The notes: generated by a model not told the origin, from the sequence alone. A stretch of DNA of 14,823 bases from Anaerolineae bacterium (GCA_030612585.1 JAUWNP010000109.1:1-14823), one strand, 5' to 3'. Shown: positions 5,710-12,707, counted from the first letter of the stretch. A program made the numbers and translations.

Positions 5710-7167
5710 ATGACAAAGATCGTGCTAGAAGGCCATTTCGACGCTGCGGACCGGACCGCAGACGAGTTTCCGCTGCTGCCCTTTGAAGTGCCAGCGGGCA
5801 TTGCCCGGCTCCACTTGTGTTACCAGGTAAACCGCCAACTCAGCGGCGACAAGGTTGGCTGGCAGGAGGGCAACATTGTGGACATTGGCCTCTTCGACCC
5901 GCGCGGGGCTGAGTTTCTGAGCGCGAAAGGATTCCGGGGCTGGAGTGGGACGGCGCGGCAGGAGTTCGCCATCGCCGCAGACGAGGCGACCCCCGGCTAT
6001 CTCCCCGGATTCATCCAGCCCGGCACCTGGCACGTCGTACTGGGCCTCTACCAACTCGCTCCTGAGGGCTGCGATTATCGGGTCGTCGTGACATTGGAGG
6101 AGCAGGAGGCGGGAAGCAGGAAGCAGGAAGCAGAGAGCGGTGGGGCAGGGAAGCGGGGGGGCAGGGGAGCGGAGGAGCAGGGGAGCGGACGCTGGTACCG
6201 GGGTGACCTGCACTCCCACACCTGGCACTCTGACGGTTCCGCGCCGCTTGCGGACCTGGTGGCAGCCGCCCGCGCTCAGGGGCTCGACTTCATCGCCGTC
6301 ACCGAGCACAACACCGTCAGCCATCTGCCTTTGCTGCCTGCTCATACCGATCCTGGCCTGCTCCTTATCCCCGGTGTCGAAATCACCACTTACCACGGCC
6401 ACGCCAATGTCTGGCCGATTGACTGGCAGGTTGACGGCTTCGTCGAGTTCCGCTGTTGGGGCGACGACCAGATGGCGCAGGTGCGGGAAGCGGTGCGAGC
6501 GCGGGGTGCGCTCTTTTCGGTCAACCATCCCAAGGATGATGGCCCTCCCTGGGAGTTCGGCAATCTGTTCGAGCCCGATTGCATCGAGGTCTGGGGGGCG
6601 CCGTGGATCGTCTCCAACTACCAATCGCTGGCGGTATGGGACGCGCAGTTGCGCCAGGGTAAACGTATCACCGGTGTGGGCGGTTCCGACAAGCACCAGG
6701 GGCCGTTCGTCCACAAGGGCGAACTGGGCTGGTATGAGGTGGGCAATCCCTGTACCTGGGTCCACGCCGAGGCGCTCTTGGCGCCGGCCATAATCGCTGG
6801 CCTCCGCGCCGGGCATGTCTTTATCTCCGAGGGGCCGGCCGGGCCCGTGCTCGAACTGACGGCTGAGGCAGGTGGGCAGCAGGCCACGATGGGCGACGAA
6901 TTGTGCCTGCCCGCTGGTGCCAATCTGTGCTTGCGCTGCCGGGTGCAGGGCGGCGCGGGGAATCTGCTGCGGTTGGTCTCCGCACAGGAAATCCGCCAGG
7001 CAACTATCGCCGGCGACGACTTCACTCACGAGTGCCAGGTTGTCGTGACCGGCGACACCTACTGGCGGGCGGAGGTCATTGAGCCGCCGGAAGCGCCGCT
7101 GGACGAGGAGCCCGCCGCGCTGATGACCAAGGCGCTGGGCAATCCGATTTACGTGAGAGTGACGTAG
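5710..7167 (+). CDS. PHP-domain metallohydrolase, CehA/McbA-like
   Basis: The 485-residue protein has no signal peptide and appears cytoplasmic. Residues 1-130 form a beta-rich domain of unknown role. Residues 162-400 are a PHP metallohydrolase domain: GDLHSHTWHSDG (165-176) gives His168, His170 and Asp175; VTEHNT (197-202), Glu224 in PGVEITTYHGHANV, His273 in SVNHP and GGSDKH (325-330) supply the other metal ligands. A beta domain of about 85 residues follows. PHP proteins hydrolyse phosphoesters or other bonds with two or three metals; the substrate here is unknown. The ATG at 5710 was preferred to a TTG at 5704 because of GGAGGGAG spacing. The linker at 132-161 is encoded by a short-repeat insertion. 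It diverges from the DeoR/PTS operon, so a sugar-linked role is plausible. Confidence 0.85.
   Translation: MTKIVLEGHFDAADRTADEFPLLPFEVPAGIARLHLCYQVNRQLSGDKVGWQEGNIVDIGLFDPRGAEFLSAKGFRGWSGTARQEFAIAADEATPGYLPGFIQPGTWHVVLGLYQLAPEGCDYRVVVTLEEQEAGSRKQEAESGGAGKRGGRGAEEQGSGRWYRGDLHSHTWHSDGSAPLADLVAAARAQGLDFIAVTEHNTVSHLPLLPAHTDPGLLLIPGVEITTYHGHANVWPIDWQVDGFVEFRCWGDDQMAQVREAVRARGALFSVNHPKDDGPPWEFGNLFEPDCIEVWGAPWIVSNYQSLAVWDAQLRQGKRITGVGGSDKHQGPFVHKGELGWYEVGNPCTWVHAEALLAPAIIAGLRAGHVFISEGPAGPVLELTAEAGGQQATMGDELCLPAGANLCLRCRVQGGAGNLLRLVSAQEIRQATIAGDDFTHECQVVVTGDTYWRAEVIEPPEAPLDEEPAALMTKALGNPIYVRVT
6103..6190 (+). repeat. In-frame G-rich short tandem repeats inside the PHP gene
   Basis: Three exact tandem copies of GGAAGCA (6112-6132) are followed by variants of a 7-8 base unit (GGGGAGC, GGAGGAGC, AGGGGAGC). 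The stretch keeps the reading frame and encodes a Gly/Glu/Gln/Lys/Arg-rich linker between the N-terminal domain and the PHP domain. It resembles the short tandemly repeated repetitive sequences known from cyanobacteria. Four runs of three or more G between about 6141 and 6176 could also form a G-quadruplex on the coding strand. Confidence 0.7.
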
Positions 7168-7185
7168 GGACGAACGAACATGGAC

Positions 7186-7225
7186 GGAAGCAGGGGAAAG
7201 CAGGGGGCGCACCGCGGTGTGCCCC
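7186..7225. repeat. Second G-rich repeat block joined to a palindromic hairpin
   Basis: GGAAGCAGGGGAAAGCAGGG (from 7186) repeats the unit found inside the PHP gene. It runs into GGGGCGCACC-GC-GGTGTGCCCC (7204-7225), a 10-bp inverted repeat with one wobble pair. The hairpin lies 37 bases after the PHP stop and could act as its terminator, though no T-run follows. Hairpins of this kind are often dispersed repeats rather than true terminators. Confidence 0.5.
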
Positions 7226-7234
7226 TATGCTACT

Positions 7235-7377
7235 TCGACAATGTCACGTTAACCCTAAATCGTTCCCAGCCCCCGTCTCGGGGGCGTCCCATGGGCGAGT
7301 TCCCTTGCAGACCCGCCCCCGGGACGGTGGCTAAGAGCGTTGGAGTAGAACACCTGTGCAATGTGACATTTGTCAAA
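7235..7377. mobile_element. Candidate MITE in the convergent PHP-aldolase gap
   Basis: Outer inverted arms GACAATGTCACGTT (7237-7250) and AATGTGACATTTGTC (7360-7374) pair with two or three differences. Inside them CCGTCTCGGGGGCG (7273-7286) and CGCCCCCGGGACGG (7314-7327) are an inverted repeat with one mismatch. CTACT occurs just outside both ends (7230-7234 and 7378-7382), as a 5-bp target duplication would. No protein is encoded. Together with the preceding repeat block this accounts for the whole 228-base gap. A structured convergent terminator region is the alternative. Confidence 0.45.
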
Positions 7378-7395
7378 CTACTCAGGCCACTCAGT

Positions 7396-8352
7396 TCAGA
7401 CCTGCTTGCTCAGAGCAGCGCGTACCTCTTCGAGATGTCCTGCGGAACCGAGAAGTTCGTTGCGGCTAGCGATGAAGTTCGCGTACTCTTCCATAAAGAC
7501 CTTGCCAACCGGGCGGAAATCGAATACCTCCGGATGATCGCGGAAGTACTCGCGGTGAACCCGGGCCCAGACGAGCCGCCCGTCGGTGTCTATGTTGATC
7601 TTGCAAACACCCAGTTTGGCGGCAGGCAAGTACTGCTTGGGATCAACCCCCTTAGCGCCTTTGAGCGCGCCACCCGCGGCGTTGATCCGCTCGACTTCCT
7701 CCTGTGGGACAGAGGATGACCCATGCAATACCAAGGGATAGCCTGGGACAAGTTTCTGGATAGCCTCTACGATCTCAAAGTGCAATGACTGGCCACCGGA
7801 GAACTTAAATGCGCCGTGGCTGGTCCCAATCGCGCAAGCGAGACTGTCGCAGCCGGTACGTTTGATGAACTCCACGGCCTGCTCAGGGTCGGTCAGGTGA
7901 ACCTGGTCCTCGGCGACGCTGATATCTTCCTCAACGCCACCTAACTGCCCCAGTTCAGCCTCGACACTGACCCCCTTAGCGTGCGCTCGCTCAACCACGC
8001 GCTTCGTAATAGCGATATTCTCCTCGAAGGGAAAGTGGCTGGCATCAATCATAACCGAGGAGTAGAACCCGGATGCGATACAATCGTAGCAGGTCTCCTC
8101 GTCGCCGTGATCAAGGTGCACCGCAAAGATGGTCTCCGGGAAGATCTTGTCAGCGGCGCGGATCATATCCTCGAGCAACTGCTTATCCGTGTAGGCACGG
8201 GCGCCTCTGGAAATCTGAATGACGAACGGAGCCTGTGACTGGACATTGCCGCGGAAAAGCCCCATTATCTGCTCGGCATTGTTGATATTATAGGCGCCAA
8301 TAGCGTACTTGCCATAGGCTTGCTCAAACAACTGTTTGGTTGTGACGATCAT
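7396..8352 (-). CDS. fba: Class II (zinc) fructose/tagatose-bisphosphate aldolase
   Basis: This 318-residue cytoplasmic enzyme cleaves a ketohexose 1,6-bisphosphate into DHAP and glyceraldehyde 3-phosphate. The class II signatures are all present: VHLDHGDEE (78-86) with catalytic Asp81 and zinc ligand His82, MIDASHFPFEEN (101-112), VEAELGQLGG (130-139), His179 in GTSHGAFKF, His210 in LVLHGSSSVP, and the phosphate-binding KINIDTDGR (251-259). The ATG at 8352 has GAGG six bases upstream; a TACAAT at 8382-8377 may be its -10, without a convincing -35. Sequence does not separate fructose from tagatose bisphosphate as substrate. Nearness to the PTS/NagA operon makes a catabolic, possibly tagatose, role worth considering, but it is a separate transcript. 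The 165 bases between it and the LysM gene hold nothing else that I can support. Confidence 0.9.
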   Translation of the reverse strand: MIVTTKQLFEQAYGKYAIGAYNINNAEQIMGLFRGNVQSQAPFVIQISRGARAYTDKQLLEDMIRAADKIFPETIFAVHLDHGDEETCYDCIASGFYSSVMIDASHFPFEENIAITKRVVERAHAKGVSVEAELGQLGGVEEDISVAEDQVHLTDPEQAVEFIKRTGCDSLACAIGTSHGAFKFSGGQSLHFEIVEAIQKLVPGYPLVLHGSSSVPQEEVERINAAGGALKGAKGVDPKQYLPAAKLGVCKINIDTDGRLVWARVHREYFRDHPEVFDFRPVGKVFMEEYANFIASRNELLGSAGHLEEVRAALSKQV

Positions 8353-8517
8353 GCTCTACCTCACTTATATAGAATTATTGTACGCGAGTCCCATGGGAAG
8401 AGCCACGAGACTGCATCTTCGATCAGGCCCTGGCTGGTGCAACGCGTGACGAGACCCGCTGCTGCACTCATCAGCCGTCAGCAGACTCGCAGGGGGCCTG
8501 GCGCGGTCAAAGGGCGG

Positions 8518-9762
8518 CTAGTGTGGTTCCCACCACACGTAGATCAACGCATCACCCCCGTGCTCGTAGTACTCAACTTTCACCTCGTGGGTGCCGGTCG
8601 CAGCCCAATAATCGCCACAGTAGGCGACACCGTTGTTCGCGTGCCACTCGTCCAGGACCAGGTCACCGCCTACCCAGATGCGCACACCGTCGTCACTCAT
8701 GGCGCAGAAACGGTAGTGGTCTGTCTTCAGGTTTAGTTTCGTCGTCCAGCGGGCGGAGAAGTGATCGCTCCACACTCCAGGCACAGGGCTGCCGGTGTCC
8801 CATTCGAACCCGATCCAGGGATCGTGGCTGGTGGCAACCGGCGAACCATCCAGGGTCTCATTGTTATAGAACTGACCAAACCAGCCCTCGCCAGGCGTCG
8901 GGGTGGGGGTCGATGTCGGCCCCGGGGTCGGCGTTGGTCCCGCCACCTGCTTCCACCAGAAGTACACGCGGGCGACCTGAATGCGGTCGTAGTATTCTAC
9001 CTGAACGGTGTGATCGCCAGCCGCCAGGGTCCGATCCGCAGTGTAGAGGCGCAACCCGCCATCCCGCCAGCCATTGATGAGACGCTCGCCGTCCACGTAG
9101 ACCCGCACACCGTCATCCACTTTGGCGTAGAAGCGGTGGGTGCCCTCGGCGAAGTTGAAGGTCCCGGTCCAGCGCACGGAGAAGGAATTTGTAGGCATCC
9201 CGCCCGCTGGTGGGCCATAGCCCCAGTTAAAGTTGATGCTTTCGTCCTCGCGCGTGGTATAGGCTGGCCCGGTCAGCGTGATGTTGTCGAAATACTCGCC
9301 GGACCAGGGGCCGGGGTACGGGGCAGGCGGCGACGGAGTTGGCTGAGGCGGGGGTGCGGGCGGCGCAGCGCCGGGGATAATGAGGCGCTGTCCTACGTAG
9401 ATGTAGTTGAGATTGGTGATGCCATTGACACGCGCGATGGTCCACGCATCCACCCCGTAGCGCAGTGCGATGCGCAGCAGCGTCTCACCCGGCTGCACGA
9501 CGTGGACAGTGCTAACCGGTTGCCCCGTTGGGATGACGAGCCGCTGTCCCGCGTAGATACGGTTGGGGTTGGTGATGCCGTTGGCACGGGCGATAGTCCA
9601 CATATCCACCCCGTAGCGGCGCGCGATGCTGTACAGCGTCTCGCCGCGCTGGACAACGTGAACGGGGCAACTCTCACTCGGTGCTGCTGATGCTGGCACG
9701 ACGCCGACCAGGAGCATTAGCATCGTGATCACCAACGCAATGGAGAACCACTTGTTTTTCAT
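8518..9762 (-). CDS. Secreted LysM-LysM-PA14-PA14 protein
   Basis: The 414-residue protein has a clear signal peptide (KNKW, a hydrophobic core, cleavage after PASA near residue 26). LysM domains at 34-78 and 86-130 should bind peptidoglycan or chitin-like glycans. A Pro-rich linker (131-152) leads to a PA14-like beta domain (about 153-272, with FYAKVDDGVRVYVDGERLIN). A Thr-Pro linker (275-291) leads to a second PA14-like domain (292-412, with FCAMSDDGVRIWVGGDLVLD). PA14 domains bind sugars or serve as adhesion modules. The linker style and domain pairing are typical of Chloroflexota exported proteins. No catalytic domain is visible, so it is probably a wall-attached binding protein. The ATG at 9762 has AAAGGAGG nine bases upstream; this site lies inside the last codons of the DUF362 remnant. 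Confidence 0.88.
   Translation of the reverse strand: MKNKWFSIALVITMLMLLVGVVPASAAPSESCPVHVVQRGETLYSIARRYGVDMWTIARANGITNPNRIYAGQRLVIPTGQPVSTVHVVQPGETLLRIALRYGVDAWTIARVNGITNLNYIYVGQRLIIPGAAPPAPPPQPTPSPPAPYPGPWSGEYFDNITLTGPAYTTREDESINFNWGYGPPAGGMPTNSFSVRWTGTFNFAEGTHRFYAKVDDGVRVYVDGERLINGWRDGGLRLYTADRTLAAGDHTVQVEYYDRIQVARVYFWWKQVAGPTPTPGPTSTPTPTPGEGWFGQFYNNETLDGSPVATSHDPWIGFEWDTGSPVPGVWSDHFSARWTTKLNLKTDHYRFCAMSDDGVRIWVGGDLVLDEWHANNGVAYCGDYWAATGTHEVKVEYYEHGGDALIYVWWEPH
9373..9663 (-). repeat. Duplicated LysM-coding units
   Basis: The two LysM segments (9529-9663 and 9373-9507) are similar at the DNA as well as the protein level. Both encode xVVQxGETLxxIAxRYGVDxWTIAR followed by NGITN and a GQRL(V/I)IP end, given here with variable positions as x. 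This points to a fairly recent internal duplication. Confidence 0.75.
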
Positions 9763-9763
9763 C

Positions 9764-10032
9764 CTACTCCTCCTTTACTGTCTGGTTTTGTACGCATACC
9801 AGGTCGGCAAGGCCGGCCTGTCGCAAGGCCAGTATCGTGCCCTCTAGTTGCCAGGGGGTGGTGTTGGCGCTGGGCATGGGGAAGTGCCACGAGATGTTGT
9901 CCTTGAGAATAGTAGTCACGTTGGGGTCGAGCGCCTCTGCCCCCCCCCCGCCAGGTCAAACAATCGCTGGTAGTCGTGCAATACTGTGCCCGGTTGTGTG
10001 CGCAGCACGGCGACTTTGGCTCTGGTTGTCAT
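9764..10032 (-). pseudogene. DUF362-family protein remnant, frameshifted and truncated
   Basis: From the ATG at 10032 the frame reads MTTRAKVAVLRTQPGTVLHD and reaches a run of ten G (complement of 9940-9949), after which it closes with QRRSTPT-stop. Shifting by one base after the run restores EALDPNVTTILKDNISWHFP and later PMPSANTTPWQLEGTILALR, then AGLADLVCVQNQTV. These match the N-terminus of DUF362 proteins that I know from Chloroflexota. Adding one G or removing two would restore the frame. The corrected frame then ends KEE-stop at 9764, about 90 residues into a family that is usually over 300 long. So the gene is truncated as well. The homopolymer change could be a sequencing error; the truncation is not explained by that. 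Confidence 0.7.
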
Positions 10033-10107
10033 CAGGATACCGTTTCTTGAAGAAGTAGGTTCCCATAGTGAAACCACATAGTTCAGAAGGTGATGGCCGA
10101 CAACATC

Positions 10108-10135
10108 ATGATACACAACTGTGTGGCGCTGTCAA
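10108..10135 (-). promoter_or_regulatory. Promoter upstream of the DUF362 remnant
   Basis: On the minus strand TTGACA (10135-10130), 16 bases, then TATCAT (10113-10108) form a good promoter about 75 bases before the remnant's ATG. It may now drive the LysM/PA14 gene, since the remnant ends one base before that start codon and no other promoter is obvious between them. Confidence 0.55.
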
Positions 10136-10171
10136 GTCCTACGCGAAGGTGAAGTAGTGGGCTAGTGTAAT

Positions 10172-11638
10172 CTACGGGCTGCTGCGAGAGGAATTCGAAT
10201 AATCCATCATTGCTTGTTCAATGAGCGGTGCAAGTTCACCCGTCGTATCGAGGTCCAGGGCACGGATGAAAGGTTCCCGTGCTTCCTGGTACGCACCCTG
10301 AGCGGCCCGCAGCCGGCCCAGGTGGTAATGGGCCAGGGCCAGCATCGGATCAAGAGAGATGGCCCGCAGGAGGCTAGATTCCGCGGTGTCGTAATCCCCG
10401 GCCTGAAAAGCAACCCAGCCCCGCAGATCGTGAGCGTGGGCATCGTCGGGCGAGAGTCGGACCAACTCGGCCGCAGCCTCGACGCCCTGCTCCTCAGTGG
10501 CGATGTTGTGATCGAGGTAGAAGCGGGCCAGAACCTCCCACAGGGCAGGGTCATCAGGTTGGAGAGAGACGGCTTCTCGAAGCCAAATCTCCGCCGCCAC
10601 GTAGCGCCCCTCGGCGGCCCAGGTCTGACCGATTTCGACACACGTGGCCGGGTTGGCGGGGTCCAGGTCGTAGGCTGTCTCGTACTCGGCGCGAGCGGAG
10701 GAGAAGTCGCCCTGCCGGTCGTAATGCAATCCCAGGAAGATGTGGGCCACAGGCGCGTCGGGGGCCAGCGTGATGGCCTGCTGCAGGTGGGGCCAGGCCT
10801 CGTCTGGGCGGCCCATCTGGTCGAGCGCGTAGCCCAGGTAAGCTTGGGCGTCAGGATAGTCGGGATTGTACGAGAGGGCACGCTCGAACTGGTGCGTGGC
10901 CAGCGCCCACTCTTGCGCCTCGAATAGGGTCTGACCCAGAAGCGCGCTGGCGTAGGCGGGATCATTCACCGCATCTGCTTCTCCGAACGTCACGAGCAGC
11001 CGATCCGCCAGTTCGGTCCGAGCGGAGAAGAGATGTTGGATGGCGGCGGGGTCATCGCCGAGCAACAGCGCCCCCAGCCGTTCGTGAGCCACGGGATCGG
11101 TGGGGTCGGCGTGCAGCAACGCCTGGTACTCGGCCCCCGCCGCGTCCCACTCCCGCAGTTCGACGTAGGCGCGGGCGCGAGTGTGGCGGGCGGCGTCGGC
11201 GTCGTCCGGGATTTCGGCGAGCCCAGTCGAACCGTCGGCGGACGCGAGCGCCAGCAGCTGTTGGGCATGTTCGATGACGGCGGTCCAGTCGGCGCGGGCA
11301 GCGTAGATGGTCATCCACAGCCGCTCCAAAGCGGATTCCTCTGCGCCCAGCCGCTTGGCCTCGGCGACGGTGGACAGCGCGTCGTCGGTGCGGCCCCACT
11401 CCAGGTAGACCTGGGCCAGCCGGAGATGGGGAGCCGGATCGCTGGGCCGCAGGCGGGTGGCCTCTTGGTAGGCAGCGACGGCGGCGGTCCGCTCGGCTCT
11501 GGCGGCGTGTTCGTCCCCTTGGCGCAGGAGGTCGAGATAGGTCATGTCGGCAGGACGCAGGATGAGGACGATGCCCACGGCAAGGAGCACCAGGGCCGGG
11601 AGGGTGATGAGCAGACGGCGTTCAGGCTTATGGGTCAC
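10172..11638 (-). CDS. Membrane-anchored TPR-repeat protein
   Basis: The 488-residue protein starts MTHKPERRLLITL, with a hydrophobic segment at about residues 9-27 that would anchor it in the membrane or serve as a signal. The remainder is a string of tetratricopeptide repeats, seen as spaced A-Y-x-E-A and P-x-D-P-x-A patterns, for example from 42 to 92 and from about 240 to 470. The region at 110-220 is less regular. TPR arrays bind other proteins, so this is probably a scaffold or assembly factor; no partner can be named. The start is a GTG at 11638 with no ribosome-binding site. The next Met (residue 32) would remove the anchor. The promoter places the transcript start at or next to the GTG. 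Confidence 0.8.
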   Translation of the reverse strand: MTHKPERRLLITLPALVLLAVGIVLILRPADMTYLDLLRQGDEHAARAERTAAVAAYQEATRLRPSDPAPHLRLAQVYLEWGRTDDALSTVAEAKRLGAEESALERLWMTIYAARADWTAVIEHAQQLLALASADGSTGLAEIPDDADAARHTRARAYVELREWDAAGAEYQALLHADPTDPVAHERLGALLLGDDPAAIQHLFSARTELADRLLVTFGEADAVNDPAYASALLGQTLFEAQEWALATHQFERALSYNPDYPDAQAYLGYALDQMGRPDEAWPHLQQAITLAPDAPVAHIFLGLHYDRQGDFSSARAEYETAYDLDPANPATCVEIGQTWAAEGRYVAAEIWLREAVSLQPDDPALWEVLARFYLDHNIATEEQGVEAAAELVRLSPDDAHAHDLRGWVAFQAGDYDTAESSLLRAISLDPMLALAHYHLGRLRAAQGAYQEAREPFIRALDLDTTGELAPLIEQAMMDYSNSSRSSP

Positions 11639-11644
11639 GAGGCC

Positions 11645-11672
11645 ATTATAATCCTAGATGGGAGAGAGGCAA
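11645..11672 (-). promoter_or_regulatory. Promoter of the TPR gene, suggesting a leaderless mRNA
   Basis: On the minus strand TTGCCT (11672-11667), 16 bases, then TATAAT (11650-11645). Only six bases (GGCCTC) separate the -10 from the GTG start codon, so transcription would begin at the start codon itself. The lack of any Shine-Dalgarno site agrees with this. Confidence 0.55.
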
Positions 11673-11708
11673 GGGAAGGGGCTAGGGGCAAGGTGGACAA
11701 TGGCCGAC

Positions 11709-11736
11709 TTGCGCGCTGGCGGCCTATGGCTATAAT
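11709..11736 (+). promoter_or_regulatory. Promoter of the etfBA operon
   Basis: TTGCGC (11709-11714), 16 bases, then TATAAT (11731-11736). Transcription would start near 11743 and give a leader of about 155 bases before etfB, long enough for the folded element at 11761-11873. The promoter is back to back with that of the TPR gene, about 36 bases apart. Confidence 0.6.
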
Positions 11737-11760
11737 TACGAGTGCATTTTGCGCGTTAGA

Positions 11761-11873
11761 GTTCTCTCGGAAAAGGGTAGTAGCCTAACCGTGTTGGGCG
11801 TTGTCTGGCCCCAGACGGCCAATACGATTGGCCTGCTACTCGTCAAAAACTACCCATTTAACTTTCCGAGAAC
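11761..11873 (+). promoter_or_regulatory. Structured 5' leader of etfB (possible cis-regulatory RNA or MITE)
   Basis: GTTCTC (11761-11766) pairs with GAGAAC (11868-11873), GGAAA (11769-11773) with TTTCC (11863-11867), and GGGTAGT (11775-11781) with ACTACCC (11849-11855). Inside lie three hairpins: CCTAAC/GTTGGG (11784-11798), GTCTG/CAGAC (11803-11816) and GGCCAA/TTGGCC (11817-11833). GTAGTAG (11777-11783) can instead pair with CTGCTAC (11833-11839), which excludes the GGGTAGT stem. CCTAA (11784-11788) could also reach TTAGG (11884-11888) beside the ribosome-binding site. This arrangement could switch expression. It does not match a riboswitch class that I know. A hairpin-type transposon remnant is the alternative, but I see no target duplication. 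Confidence 0.45.
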
Positions 11874-11898
11874 TATCACTAGATTAGGGAGGTGAATC

Positions 11899-12696
11899 TT
11901 GCACATAGTAGTATGTACCAAGCATACGCCCGACTCGGAAGCCAAGATGTCGGTGGACGAAGCGGGCAATATCTCCTGGGGTGAGTCGCCACTGATCATC
12001 AATCCCTGGGATGAGTACGCCGTGGAGGAGGCATTGCTGCTCCGCGACAAGTACGGTGGAACGGTCACCGTCATCTCGATGGGGCCAGATGGGGCACTGG
12101 AAGCGCTCAAGCATGCCATCGCGATGGGTTGTGATGAGGCTATCCGCGTATGGGACGACGCCTGCGCTGGCTCCGATACCCTCGCCACCAGTTACGTGTT
12201 GGTCAAAGCCATTGAGAAGATGGGCGACGTGGACCTGGTTCTCTCCGGCAAGTCGGCGATTGATGCCGAGACGTGGCAGACCGGTTCGGCTGTCGCCAGG
12301 CGGATGGGCTGTCCTTCGCTGATGTACGTGATCAAGATTGCTGAATTGGACCCCGATGGGAGGACCATCACTGTCGAACGGTTACTGGAGGAGGGACGAC
12401 AGGTGGTGTCGGCCCCACTCCCCGCCGTGGTTGGCACGACCAAGGGCATCAATGAGCCGCGCTACACTTCCTTCATCGGCATCCGCAAAGCGGCCCGCAT
12501 GGAGTATCCTCTCTGGACGCTGGCCGACGTCGGCGCGGAAGCCGACAAGGTGGGCGCGGCCGGCTCCGGCGTGCGCTGGCCGCAGGTCTTCGCGCCGCCG
12601 GCGCGCGAGGGCGCAGCTGAAATTATCGAGGCCGAGACGGTCGAGGAGACAGCACGACTTCTGACCGAGAAGCTGTTGGCCGAGAAGGTGATCTAG
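11899..12696 (+). CDS. etfB: Electron transfer flavoprotein beta subunit
   Basis: The 265-residue protein pairs with EtfA to carry electrons between flavin dehydrogenases and the quinone pool or other acceptors. It begins MHIVVCTKHTPDSEAK and has the family blocks INPWDEYAVEEAL (34-46), VISMGPDGALEALKHAIAMG (56-75) and GKSAIDAETWQTG (118-130). The last block usually reads AIDGDTxQxG, so Asp-Gly-Asp-Thr is replaced by Asp-Ala-Glu-Thr-Trp, near the cofactor. Whether it binds AMP or a second, bifurcating FAD is not decided by sequence alone. The start is TTG at 11899, six bases after GGGAGG; no ATG fits. etfA follows after 11 bases. No dehydrogenase or FixC/FixX partner is in the window. Confidence 0.92.
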   Translation: MHIVVCTKHTPDSEAKMSVDEAGNISWGESPLIINPWDEYAVEEALLLRDKYGGTVTVISMGPDGALEALKHAIAMGCDEAIRVWDDACAGSDTLATSYVLVKAIEKMGDVDLVLSGKSAIDAETWQTGSAVARRMGCPSLMYVIKIAELDPDGRTITVERLLEEGRQVVSAPLPAVVGTTKGINEPRYTSFIGIRKAARMEYPLWTLADVGAEADKVGAAGSGVRWPQVFAPPAREGAAEIIEAETVEETARLLTEKLLAEKVI

Positions 12697-12707
12697 GAGG
12701 CGATGCA

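Noticed and set aside
5725..7212. A 495-codon open frame on the minus strand opposite the PHP gene
   Set aside because: The plus frame carries the complete PHP metal-binding motifs and a good ribosome-binding site. The antisense protein is Arg/Pro/His-rich with no recognisable domain, as expected from GC-rich codon bias.
8459..8484. CTGCTG...CAGCAG inverted repeat after the LysM/PA14 gene as a terminator
   Set aside because: Six-bp arms around a 14-base gap without a T-run; too weak to call.
8503..8510. CGGTCAAA upstream of the aldolase as a further DeoR box
   Set aside because: Only the GGTCA core matches, it is over 150 bases from the aldolase start, and this core occurs by chance in many coding positions.
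8761..9690. A 309-codon open frame on the plus strand opposite the LysM/PA14 gene
   Set aside because: It mirrors conserved LysM and PA14 codons and shows no domain of its own.
10214..11788. Long plus-strand frames opposite the TPR gene
   Set aside because: They are shadows of the TPR codons; the minus frame has regular TPR spacing and a promoter.
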